From Parafrankia sp. EUN1f (lineage in GTDB: Bacteria; Actinomycetota; Actinomycetes; Frankiales; Frankiaceae): a stretch of DNA of 49,387 nucleotides. The translations under genes and the position numbers were made by a program. Where the stretch lies: contig NZ_ADGX01000057.1 of assembly GCF_000177675.1 (NCBI RefSeq), forward strand, positions 1-49,387. Direction: 5' to 3'. Position 1 is the first letter of the stretch. Each line of letters starts with the position of its first letter. This document shows positions 42,915-49,387 of the stretch, one piece after another. The notes below the pieces were generated by a model. It was not told the origin of the DNA. It was given only the letters and a program-made list of their open reading frames with translations, and searched no databases.

Positions 42915-44012
42915 TCAGAGGCCCAGTGCCTCTGCGAGATCGTCGACGTCGACCTCGGGCACGCTCGGGGTGTCGACTTCGAGCGCCTCAGGATCGACCC
43001 CCAGTAGCCACGCAAGCGTTCCCTTCCCCAGCCGGCCCGCCGCGATCGCCTCGATGTGCGCATGTTGCAGGGCGAGGGGAATCCGCCGCTGGGTGGCCTC
43101 GTCCATCCGCAGGGTGATCTCGTCGACGCCCGACTCGCTCACCCAGTGGCGGCGCAGCAGACGCTGGGTCGCGTACCCCGCCCACTCCCGCACGAGATCG
43201 GGAACGTAGCTGTTCACGGCTTTGAGCCGCCGCGCGAGCGCGTCCGTGGACACGCCGCAGCGCCACACGACCTCGGCCAGCTCGCCTGCGCCGACCGCCT
43301 CCCAGTCGACGGCGGCGAGTGTCTCCCGCGGGAGGAGGAGGTCCGCGGCGAAGGCGTTCGCCGCGGCCTCGTGCCCGTCCCACTCGGCGCCGGTGAGGCC
43401 CTGGTCGTGATGGCCGAGCACGTGGTGCCCAAGCTCGTGAGCCAGGGACCAGTTGTCCCGGAACCAGTTCCCGGTGATGGGAAGCGCGATCACCCGATGC
43501 CCGCCGATCGCGAACGAGTAGGCGGTCGAAAGCCCGGTGACCCGCACGACGTCGACCCCCAGGTGGCCTTCCAGCCTGGCCGCGAACGGGCGCACGAAAT
43601 CCTCGCCCAGCGCGACCGCGATCTTGGCGGGGCTGTCGGGAAGGTCCGGCTGATGGCACGGGTCGGGGTAGGCCTGGCGATAGGCCAGCGCGATGCTCTG
43701 CAGCACCTCGTCGTCGGCCTCCCGCCCGGGTACGGCCCGCCGGCCCGTCCCGTGGTCGAAGTCGTGACGTGCCGCTACGACGAGCCGGTGCGGGTCGGGC
43801 TCCCCGGTGATCAACCAGTGAACATCCGCCCCCAGATGGTCGGCGAGGCGCGCCAGCTCGATCGAGGAGAACGCCCGTTTGTCGTTCAGAGCACGGGAGA
43901 AGGCATCAGGGGTCATCCCGACGTGGGCCGCGATGACCCGGTGCGGGACGGTCGGACAGGACTCGCGGATGTGCTCCAGCACGCGACCGCCGATGCTGCG
44001 CATACCTGCCAT
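42915..44012 (-). CDS. HTH (XRE) domain fused to ImmA/IrrE metallopeptidase
   Basis: 365 aa from ATG 44012 (ATG 44003 is possible). Residues 15-75 are an XRE-type helix-turn-helix (VIAAHVGMTPDAFSRALNDK, then SSIELARLADHLGADVHWL). The peptidase region has the zinc motif HELGHH from His 192 and a downstream HEAAANAFAADLLLP. Such proteins cleave a repressor or act as the regulator/antitoxin of PIN or other toxins. A perfect operator-like palindrome lies 9-31 bp upstream, so it probably represses itself. Its stop is followed 3 bp later by the GTG that seems to be the original PIN-gene start, now separated by the IS element. Confidence 0.88.
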   Translation of the reverse strand: MAGMRSIGGRVLEHIRESCPTVPHRVIAAHVGMTPDAFSRALNDKRAFSSIELARLADHLGADVHWLITGEPDPHRLVVAARHDFDHGTGRRAVPGREADDEVLQSIALAYRQAYPDPCHQPDLPDSPAKIAVALGEDFVRPFAARLEGHLGVDVVRVTGLSTAYSFAIGGHRVIALPITGNWFRDNWSLAHELGHHVLGHHDQGLTGAEWDGHEAAANAFAADLLLPRETLAAVDWEAVGAGELAEVVWRCGVSTDALARRLKAVNSYVPDLVREWAGYATQRLLRRHWVSESGVDEITLRMDEATQRRIPLALQHAHIEAIAAGRLGKGTLAWLLGVDPEALEVDTPSVPEVDVDDLAEALGL

Positions 44013-44020
44013 GCTACCCG

Positions 44021-44043
44021 CCTGTTGGGATTTTCCCAACAGG
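44021..44043. promoter_or_regulatory. XRE-type operator upstream of the ImmA/IrrE gene
   Basis: CCTGTTGGGA-TTT-TCCCAACAGG, a perfect 10-bp-arm inverted repeat, ends 9 bp before the start codon. The TTGGGA/TCCCAA half-sites and odd spacer suit a phage-repressor-like dimer. Confidence 0.7.
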
Positions 44044-44144
44044 CATGGTGCCCGGTCGGCCGCGAGCGTCCGGGTGCCCCGGGCCGACGGTGGCACCCGG
44101 GCCGACGGTGGCCCCGGAGCGGTTGCGCGGGTTTCATTGGTCCG

Positions 44145-44549
44145 GTGAAGCTGACGAAGCTCGCCCGGATGAGTCCGGGGCGTGTGACTGCCGCGTTTCT
44201 GATCAGCGGCACGGTCCACCTGATACGGCCCGCAGTGTTCGAACCGGTCGTCCCCCGGTGGCTGCCGCGCCGCCGCGAGATCGTCTATGTGAGCGGCGTG
44301 GCGGAGCTGATCTGCGCGGGCGGGCTGCTTGCGGGAGCGCCGTGGGCCAGGAAGGCCAGCGCCGCGCTGCTTCTCGGAGTCTGGCCGGGCAACCTGCAGA
44401 TGGCCCTGGACGCGACCGCGCAGGCACGCGGAGACGACAGGCGGCCACGCGACCTCGCGTTCGCCACCGTGGCCTGGGCCCGGATGCCGCTGCAGATCCC
44501 GATGATCCGGGCCGTCCTCTCCAGCGGCCACACGCGCGGAGCTGCTTGA
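44145..44549 (+). CDS. DoxX-like small membrane protein
   Basis: 134 aa from GTG 44145; ATG 44169 is an alternative. Helices are seen at about VTAAFLISGTVHLI, EIVYVSGVAELICAGGLLAG, KASAALLLGVWPGNLQMAL and a fourth near the C-terminus. The pattern HLIRPAVFEPVVPRWLPRR followed by GVAELICAGGLL matches the DoxX-like quinol-oxidase-subunit family, whose members mostly have unknown function in the membrane. It is divergent from the HTH-ImmA gene and separated from it by the operator and about 100 bp. No ribosome-binding site is strong. A dispersed palindromic repeat follows its stop. Confidence 0.7.
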   Translation: MKLTKLARMSPGRVTAAFLISGTVHLIRPAVFEPVVPRWLPRRREIVYVSGVAELICAGGLLAGAPWARKASAALLLGVWPGNLQMALDATAQARGDDRRPRDLAFATVAWARMPLQIPMIRAVLSSGHTRGAA

Positions 44550-44555
44550 CAACCC

Positions 44556-44607
44556 GCAAGAAGTGAGGATTTCGGTTGCTGCAGCAGCCAAGATCCTCAC
44601 TTCTTGC
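44556..44607. repeat. Palindromic dispersed repeat, copy 2
   Basis: The left arm GCAAGAAGTGAGGATTTCGG (44556-44575) and the right arm (44588-44607) pair at 18 of 20 positions round a 12-nt loop containing GCTGCAGC. The left arm is identical to copy 1 at 23743. It is followed by GCGGAA hexamer repeats (44608-44630). A weak third half (AAAATCCTCAGG) is seen near 44680. It lies 7 bp after the DoxX-like stop. Confidence 0.75.
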
Positions 44608-44761
44608 GCGGAAGCGGAAGCGGAAGCGGCGGCGGTAGCGGAAGCCCGGGATTCTGCGACGAGCTCTGGAACGGCGAAAATCCTCAGGTCCTGGAGCGGC
44701 ATCTTTGGGCTGTCGCGGCTGTCGCGGCTGCCGGGCAAGGGGCGGCGGCGTGCGGTTGGCC

Positions 44762-45730
44762 CTACTGGGCGGCGCGGATCTGGTCCGAGAGCCGGACGAA
44801 GCGGTAACCGGCCGCGGCCAGCTGGGGCAGGGCCTTGGCGAAGCCCTGCGCGGTGCCGCCCTCGGGGTGGTTCAGATGGGCGATGACAATCGACCCTGGC
44901 CGCGCTGTAAGCGCGGCCCGGGTGACCTGGCCGGCGCTGAACGTCGCGCCGGCGTCACCGTTCACGTCGAAGTTGACGACGTGCTCGCCGAGATCGGCCA
45001 CGATCGCGGTCGCCACGTTGTCGCAGTGTGCTGTACCCGCCCGGAAGAATCGCGGCGGGCGTCCGACGAGCGCCTGGATCCGGTCGCGGTTGACGGCTAT
45101 CTCGTCGAACACCTCGCCGGCATCGTGCGTCCCCGAGATTCCGTATGCGGATCGGCCGGAGACCGAAAGCGGACGGTGCACGGTGCCATGGTTCGCGATC
45201 TCGAACAGCGGTTCGGCGGCGAGGTCGCGGCACACCCGCGGGTTCGCGTCGATCCAGCGGGAGTTGAGAAACAGCGTCGCCGGAATTCCGTTCTCGCGGA
45301 GATTGTCGATCAGGGCCTGGTCGTAGCCACTGCCGTGCGGTCCACCGCAGGCGTCGAAGGTCAGCGCGATCACACGGTCACGGGTGGGCAGCCTCGTGAT
45401 GACGCCGGTCACCTCCAGGCCCCAGGCGGTGGGCTGTACGCCCTGATATCGGGAGATGATCTCCGCACGGGTCGGTGTCGCGGACGCCGTTGAGCGCGCT
45501 GTCGCGTGCGCCGTATCGGCCGGTGCCCCGGTCGGTGATGCGGTGTCGACGGATTCCGCGGTGACGATCGAAGGGTCGGCTCCGGGGGGCCGCGGTGGCC
45601 CTGAGCGCGGGGCCCGGTCCGCGGGGAAAGGCGCCGGCGGGTCCGCGGAACGTTGTTGGACGCCGCACGCCGCGATCGTGGGAAATGCGAGTACCGGCGC
45701 CGTGAGCAGCGCACGCCGACTGAGAGACAA
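44762..45730 (-). CDS. Polysaccharide deacetylase (NodB-type), lipoprotein
   Basis: 322 aa from TTG 45730, chosen for GGGGGGAA at good spacing and because the protein then starts LSLSRRALLTAPVLAFPTIAAC, a signal peptide with a twin-Arg-like start and a lipobox (Cys 22). After a Pro/Ala/Thr-rich linker of about 90 residues comes the NodB fold: ALTFDACGG with the catalytic and metal Asp, NHGTVHRPLS with the HxxxH zinc ligands, RFFRAGTAHCD and SIVIAHLNHPE. Enzymes of this type remove N- or O-acetyl groups from cell-wall or surface polysaccharides. Export and membrane anchoring fit a role at the cell wall. Not obviously in an operon. Confidence 0.85.
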   Translation of the reverse strand: MSLSRRALLTAPVLAFPTIAACGVQQRSADPPAPFPADRAPRSGPPRPPGADPSIVTAESVDTASPTGAPADTAHATARSTASATPTRAEIISRYQGVQPTAWGLEVTGVITRLPTRDRVIALTFDACGGPHGSGYDQALIDNLRENGIPATLFLNSRWIDANPRVCRDLAAEPLFEIANHGTVHRPLSVSGRSAYGISGTHDAGEVFDEIAVNRDRIQALVGRPPRFFRAGTAHCDNVATAIVADLGEHVVNFDVNGDAGATFSAGQVTRAALTARPGSIVIAHLNHPEGGTAQGFAKALPQLAAAGYRFVRLSDQIRAAQ

Positions 45731-45931
45731 CCGTTCCCCCCGTGACCACCGTGTGCGGCCTGCTGCGCTGGAGTGGGAACAGTGAGGGCAGGCCGATCCC
45801 CCCGCCGCGGGTGGCTGCGCGGCTGAGAACAGAGGTACCACGGTTCGCGATCGCGTGTGCTGTCGAAGGCAGGCCGCCTCGGCTCCGGGATGGGGTGGGT
45901 GTCCGCAGGAAGGTCTTGCCCTCCGGGTGTG

Positions 45932-45948
45932 ATGGATATTATATCCAT
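45932..45948. promoter_or_regulatory. AT-rich palindrome upstream of an SDR gene
   Basis: ATGGATAT-T-ATATCCAT is a perfect dyad in otherwise GC-rich DNA, 87-103 bp before the SDR start. It probably marks a promoter/operator; the regulator is unknown. Confidence 0.5.
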
Positions 45949-46034
45949 ATTACGCTGCTCTTCGTTCGAAGAGCGCTCCTGGTCGGCGGTCGGGCAGCGG
46001 GCGTCGAATCGACCTCTGGCGAACGGAGTCGCGG

Positions 46035-46847
46035 GTGGATCTTGGCCTTGGTGGTGCGACGGTGGTTGTCAGCGGCGGATCGAAGGGGATGGGTCGGGCC
46101 GCCGCCGAGCGGTTCGCGGCCGACGGGTCGCGGGTCGCGGTGCTGGCCCGGGGCAGGGCGGCGCTGGACGAGACGGTCGAGAAGCTGAACGCGCTCGGCG
46201 CGCCGGACGCCGTCGGCATCGCGACCGACCTGACCGACGCGGGCTCGGTGACAGCCGCGTTCGAACAGGTCGCCAGCCGTTTCGGGGGAGTGCTCAACGT
46301 GCTGGTGAACGCTGCCGGCCCGGTGGAGGTGGGCGTCCGCCGGTTCGATGATCTCGACGACGCCGAATGGGCGGCGACCTTCGACATCGGGACGCTCTCC
46401 GCGGTGCGCTGCGTCCGCGCGGCACTGCCGCTGCTGCGGGCGGCCGAATGGGCACGGATCGTGAACGTCTCCGCGCATTCGACGCGACGCCAGTCGCCGG
46501 ACCTCGTCGCCTACACCGCGGCGAAGGCCGCGCTGACCAGTTTCAGCAAGAACCTCTCCCTCTCCCTGGCCCCGGACGGGATCCTCGTCAACACCGTCTC
46601 GCCGGGTTCGTTCCTGTCCGAGGGCATGAAGGGCTATCTGCGTGAGCTGCCCGCCGAGCGGGGCATCGACCCCGAAAGCCTGACCGACGCCATGACCGTC
46701 ATCAGGGATGACTTCGGTCACCCGGCGCACCTGCCGCGTGCGGGCGATCCCGCGGAGATCGGCCCGGTCATCGCCTTCGCGGGCTCCCGGGTGAACAGCT
46801 ACATGACGGGCGCGAACATCAACGTCGACGGCGGGAGCGACTTCTGA
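46035..46847 (+). CDS. Short-chain dehydrogenase/reductase (SDR), third in window
   Basis: 270 aa from GTG 46035. TVVVSGGSKGMGRA is the cofactor motif, NVLVNAAGP the fourth strand, IVNVSAHSTR carries the catalytic Ser, and YTAAKAA the Tyr and Lys. LARGRAAL after strand 2 suggests NADPH. A substrate-loop extension (LPAERGIDPESLTDAMTV) is longer than in FabG and resembles SDRs acting on bulky ketones or steroids. The gene is monocistronic, with an AT-rich palindrome upstream, and faces the minus-strand Rv2004c-like gene. Substrate unknown. Confidence 0.88.
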   Translation: MDLGLGGATVVVSGGSKGMGRAAAERFAADGSRVAVLARGRAALDETVEKLNALGAPDAVGIATDLTDAGSVTAAFEQVASRFGGVLNVLVNAAGPVEVGVRRFDDLDDAEWAATFDIGTLSAVRCVRAALPLLRAAEWARIVNVSAHSTRRQSPDLVAYTAAKAALTSFSKNLSLSLAPDGILVNTVSPGSFLSEGMKGYLRELPAERGIDPESLTDAMTVIRDDFGHPAHLPRAGDPAEIGPVIAFAGSRVNSYMTGANINVDGGSDF

Positions 46848-46936
46848 CCGTTCGTGGCGCCCGGCGGTGCCCCCGCCGTGATCTTCACCTGCGGTGGCCT
46901 GCGTCGCAATGACTTCCGCCCGCGGGAGGACGCAGG

Positions 46937-48568
46937 TCAGCCGATGATGCGGCGCGCGGCCTCGACGGTCTCCTGGATGGTGGCGGTGGTGTCGAGGTTG
47001 TGGGCGGCCGGCCAGAGGTCGAAGTGGGTCGCGGCCTCCAGGTAGGCGGCGACGTCCGCGTGCGACATCTCGGCTCCCGACCCGCTGGCCTGTACGGCCT
47101 GGCGTGAGGCGACCCGGGCGACGGCCACCCGGGGCGGTGCCACGCACCGCAGCCGCACCAGATCGGCGCCGGTCTCGTCCGCGGCCTCCGCGACGAGATC
47201 CTGGGACTCCCGCGACGGCCAGGGGGCGTCGAGCACCACGCTCTGCCCACGGACGAGCGCTCGCCGGGCCTGCTCCACGAGCTCGGCGAGCCCCGGCCCG
47301 CCCCAGTCCGCAGCGGAGCCCCAGTCCGCGGCGGAGCCCCAGTCCGCGGCGGAGCCCCAGTCCGCGGCGGCGCCTCTGTCAGGGCCGTCAGCCCGCTGCG
47401 CGGCAGTGCCTCGTCCCGGGGCGCCGGCCGGGTCCTCCCGCGCCAGCAGCACCCACTCGCCCTCGCCCTCGGCGAGGTTGCGGGCCAGGGTCGACGTGCC
47501 GGTGCCGGGCAGGCCGCTGACGAGGACCAGCCGGACCCTGGCCTGGCGCAGGTGCCGCAGCGCGATGGCGGCCAGCCGGCGGGCCTCGTCGGCGGCGCCC
47601 GGCTCGCCCTGATGGTGGCGGATGCAGGCGATCCGTGTGCGGACGAACGCGCGGTAGGCGATGTACAGGTGCTCCAGCGAGGCCGGGTGGGTCTCGCCGC
47701 TGAACTCCCGGTAGGCGTCGAGGAACGTCCGGGCCGCTTCGGGTGCGCCGAGCCGCTCCAGATCCATCGCGAGGAACGCGACATCGGCGAGGACGTCCCC
47801 GACGCGCAGCCGGTGGTCGAAGTTGATGCAGTCGAGCACCCGCGGGCCGTCGTCGAGGCAGTAGATGTCCTCGGCGAGCAGGTCGCCGTGGCCGTCGCGA
47901 ACCCGGCCGGCCCGCTGGCGCTCCACCAGCAGCGGCACCCGCCCGATGAGGTAGCGCAGCGCCAGCCGGCCGATCTCGTCGACCACCGGGGCGTCGAGGA
48001 TCGAGCCGCGGAAGGGCGCGACGCCGTCCATCGCCTCCAGCCACAGCGCCTCGAGCTCCGCGACGCCGCCCGCCCTGCTGATCTCCGGGGATGTCTCGCA
48101 TCGCTCGTGGAAGGCGGCCAGCTGTCGCGCGATCGCACGGACCTCGCCGGTGACGTCGGCACCGCCGCGCACCAGCTCGGCCAGGCAGCGGCCCGCGGGC
48201 AGCCGACGCATCACCACCATGTGGTCGCGCATCTGCCCGGCCTCGTCGCGGATGTCGGCCACCCCGAGGTACACATCCGGTGCCAGCCGACGGTTGAGCC
48301 GCACCTCGTTCTCGCAGGCCGCCTGCCGTGCCTGGCGGCTCCGGAAACTCACGAACCCGAGATCAACCGGCTTGCGCACCTTGTAGACCCGGTCGTCGGT
48401 CAGGAAAAGAATCGAGGTGTGGGTCTCCACGGTTTCGCAGCCGCTGAGGCGAAGCTCGCCGGAAATCGTTTCCTGGCCCCACCCGGCCGCCGAACCGGAC
48501 GGAATGTCGGCCACAACATCAGGTGAAGGCGTGGCATTGATCGAAAGAGCGTTCCCCGGTGCGGGCAT
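46937..48568 (-). CDS. Rv2004c-like bifunctional phosphotransferase/P-loop ATPase
   Basis: 543 aa from ATG 48568, with GGAG 8 nt upstream. Residues 30-330 resemble an aminoglycoside-phosphotransferase fold (HTSILFLTDDRVYKVRKPVD, then RDGHGDLLAEDIYCLDD and DCINFDHRLRVGD). The C-terminal third is a gluconate-kinase-like P-loop domain. Its Walker A reads GLPGTGTST, with Thr where the essential Lys belongs, so ATP binding there is doubtful. A four-unit AADWGS repeat lies between the P-loop and the next strand. The M. tuberculosis homologue Rv2004c is in the DosR dormancy regulon. The neighbouring gene here encodes a DosR-like regulator. I see no clear DosR box in the 300 bp upstream. Confidence 0.83.
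   Translation of the reverse strand: MPAPGNALSINATPSPDVVADIPSGSAAGWGQETISGELRLSGCETVETHTSILFLTDDRVYKVRKPVDLGFVSFRSRQARQAACENEVRLNRRLAPDVYLGVADIRDEAGQMRDHMVVMRRLPAGRCLAELVRGGADVTGEVRAIARQLAAFHERCETSPEISRAGGVAELEALWLEAMDGVAPFRGSILDAPVVDEIGRLALRYLIGRVPLLVERQRAGRVRDGHGDLLAEDIYCLDDGPRVLDCINFDHRLRVGDVLADVAFLAMDLERLGAPEAARTFLDAYREFSGETHPASLEHLYIAYRAFVRTRIACIRHHQGEPGAADEARRLAAIALRHLRQARVRLVLVSGLPGTGTSTLARNLAEGEGEWVLLAREDPAGAPGRGTAAQRADGPDRGAAADWGSAADWGSAADWGSAADWGGPGLAELVEQARRALVRGQSVVLDAPWPSRESQDLVAEAADETGADLVRLRCVAPPRVAVARVASRQAVQASGSGAEMSHADVAAYLEAATHFDLWPAAHNLDTTATIQETVEAARRIIG
47304..47375 (-). repeat. Four 18-bp tandem repeats encoding AADWGS
   Basis: Units at 47304-47321, 47322-47339, 47340-47357 and 47358-47375. 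The middle two are identical, the first differs by one base and the last in two or three. All are in frame in the phosphotransferase/ATPase gene and lengthen a loop after the P-loop. Confidence 0.9.
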
Positions 48569-48879
48569 CCGACGTCTCCAGACAAGTAATCGCAGACGGC
48601 CATCGGTTTCGACCGCCTTCTCCTGCGGGCGTGCCGGTGGTGGTCTGCATATCCGGCCGTGGAGATCGTCCGACCTGGTACGACTCTCTCCGCCGCACAC
48701 GATTCCCCAGTTGTGGCGGGCTGTCAGGGGGCGTAGCGGGTACCAGTCCGACTGACCTGGGTCCCGACGATGACGGGACGTTCGGGTAACGCCGGCGCCG
48801 CGCGGGCCCCACCGCCGTCCGGGCGGTGGGGCGCAGGTGAACGCAGGCGCTGCGTGTGACGCGGGTGGTGCTGGATCGG
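48569..48879. other. Intergenic region between the Rv2004c-like and response-regulator genes
   Basis: 311 bp, both neighbours on the minus strand. Contains a GTCCCG-7 nt-CGGGAC dyad at 48761-48779 and the terminator hairpin at 48806-48832. No protein-like frame is seen. Confidence 0.5.
48806..48832 (-). terminator. Hairpin terminator after the response regulator gene
   Basis: GCCCCACCGCC-5 nt-GGCGGTGGGGC, a perfect 11-bp stem, begins 48 bp past the stop on the minus strand. No U-tract. Confidence 0.6.
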
Positions 48880-49387
48880 TTACTCGCCGGCCTGCTTCAT
48901 CAGGTAGACCGCCGCCTGCGTGCGGCTGGCCAGGCCCAGCTTCTCCAGAATGCTCGACACGTAGTTCTTCACGGTCTTCTCCGACAGCCCCAGCCGGGTA
49001 CCGATCTGCCGGTTCGTCAACCCGTCCGCGATCAGCTGCAGGATCTCCCGCTCCCGCTGGTTCAGCGTCGCCATCGCCGGATCCTCGTGCGGCCCGTCCC
49101 GCAGCCGCTCCAACACCCGACGCGTCACCGACGGAGCCAGCAACGACTGACCCGACGCCACCGTCCGGATCGCACCCACCAGGTCGTTGCCCCGGATCTC
49201 CTTCAGCACATACCCCGCCGCACCAGCCATGATCGCGGAGAACAGCGCCTCGTCATCGTCATACGACGTCAGAATCAGACACGCCACCCCGGCAACGCCG
49301 ACCGGATCTCCCGGCACACGTCGATGCCACTGCCGTCAGGCAACCGCCCGTCCAGCACCGCCACATGCGGATGCAACGCCGGAATAC
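48880..49387 (-). pseudogene. DosR/DevR-like (NarL family) response regulator, frameshifted and cut by the window edge
   Basis: The left end is the C-terminus and the N-terminus lies outside. The receiver part reads HPHVAVLDGRLPDGSGIDVC with the phospho-acceptor Asp, but the frame hits a stop just after ALPG. The next frame continues VACLILTSYDDDEALFSA, GYVLKEIRG, then a LuxR-type HTH (LNQREREILQLIADGLTNRQ, LSEKTVKNYVSSILEKLG). One extra C in the four-C run at 49287-49290 would restore a single protein. LTSYDDDEALFSAIMAGAAG and EKTVKNYVSSIL closely resemble DosR. The partner sensor kinase is not in the window. The shift may be real or a sequencing error. Confidence 0.75.

Noticed and set aside
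42915-44738. Longer N-terminal form of the HTH-ImmA protein reaching 44738
   Set aside because: The extension runs over the DoxX-like gene, the palindromic repeat and the operator; the HTH starts at about 44012.
47304-47375. CRISPR or regulatory iteron array
   Set aside because: Contiguous 18-bp in-frame coding repeats without spacers.
48761-48779. DosR box upstream of the Rv2004c-like gene
   Set aside because: Half-sites GTCCCG and CGGGAC are in the opposite order to the DosR consensus.

Overview
The window is very GC-rich throughout, with strong third-position GC, GTG and TTG starts and many overlapping stop/start pairs. With lipoprotein binding proteins, branched-chain-type transporters, P450s, TetR regulators and homologues of mycobacterial dormancy genes, this points to a filamentous actinobacterium. 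A Frankia-like genome is my best guess, but that is inference. No rRNA, tRNA or CRISPR array is visible.

Region 1 (1-16846) is a plant-glycoside utilisation locus. A divergent LacI-type regulator (15848-16846) faces a long minus-strand operon across a region with four CTAG half-sites. The operon runs GH2, GH3 read straight into an MFS-LivF fusion, a LivH-LivM-LivG fusion, a lipoprotein solute-binding protein, a second GH3, an HSL-type esterase and a GH43 cut by the window edge. The hydrolases would release sugars from a decorated glycoside. The odd part is a branched-chain amino acid (HAAT) type transporter, heavily fused, where a sugar transporter would be expected.

Region 2 (17254-23573) is accessory and regulatory: a membrane Ser/Thr kinase with a DUF4352-like outer domain, a VapBC-type toxin-antitoxin pair, a TetR gene, a decayed TetR fragment, a PAS/GAF/GGDEF protein and a methyltransferase.

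Region 3 (23829-37182) looks like a catabolic cluster. On the minus strand are a VOC protein, a formylglycine-generating enzyme (frameshifted) and a type I sulfatase. On the plus strand are two SDRs, a lipoprotein binding protein, a P450, an amidohydrolase, a TetR regulator and a TauD-like dioxygenase, and a convergent amidase closes the block. Three promoter regions share paired TACGNNTGTA modules 22-23 bp apart, suggesting one regulon.

Region 4 (37511-44549) carries two TnpB elements. An IS607-type element with a 5'-truncated tnpA abuts a broken DUF433-like gene. A TnpB-only IS200/IS605-type element sits exactly between an HTH-ImmA/IrrE gene and a PIN-like gene and appears to have separated the PIN gene from its own start codon. 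An Rv2629/Vms1-like gene lies between the two elements.

Region 5 (44550-49387) holds a palindromic repeat also found at 23743, a lipoprotein polysaccharide deacetylase, an SDR behind an AT-rich operator, an Rv2004c-like phosphotransferase/ATPase, and a frameshifted DosR-like response regulator at the edge. Several frameshifts in the window lie in or near short G/C runs, so sequencing error must be excluded before any is read as biology.
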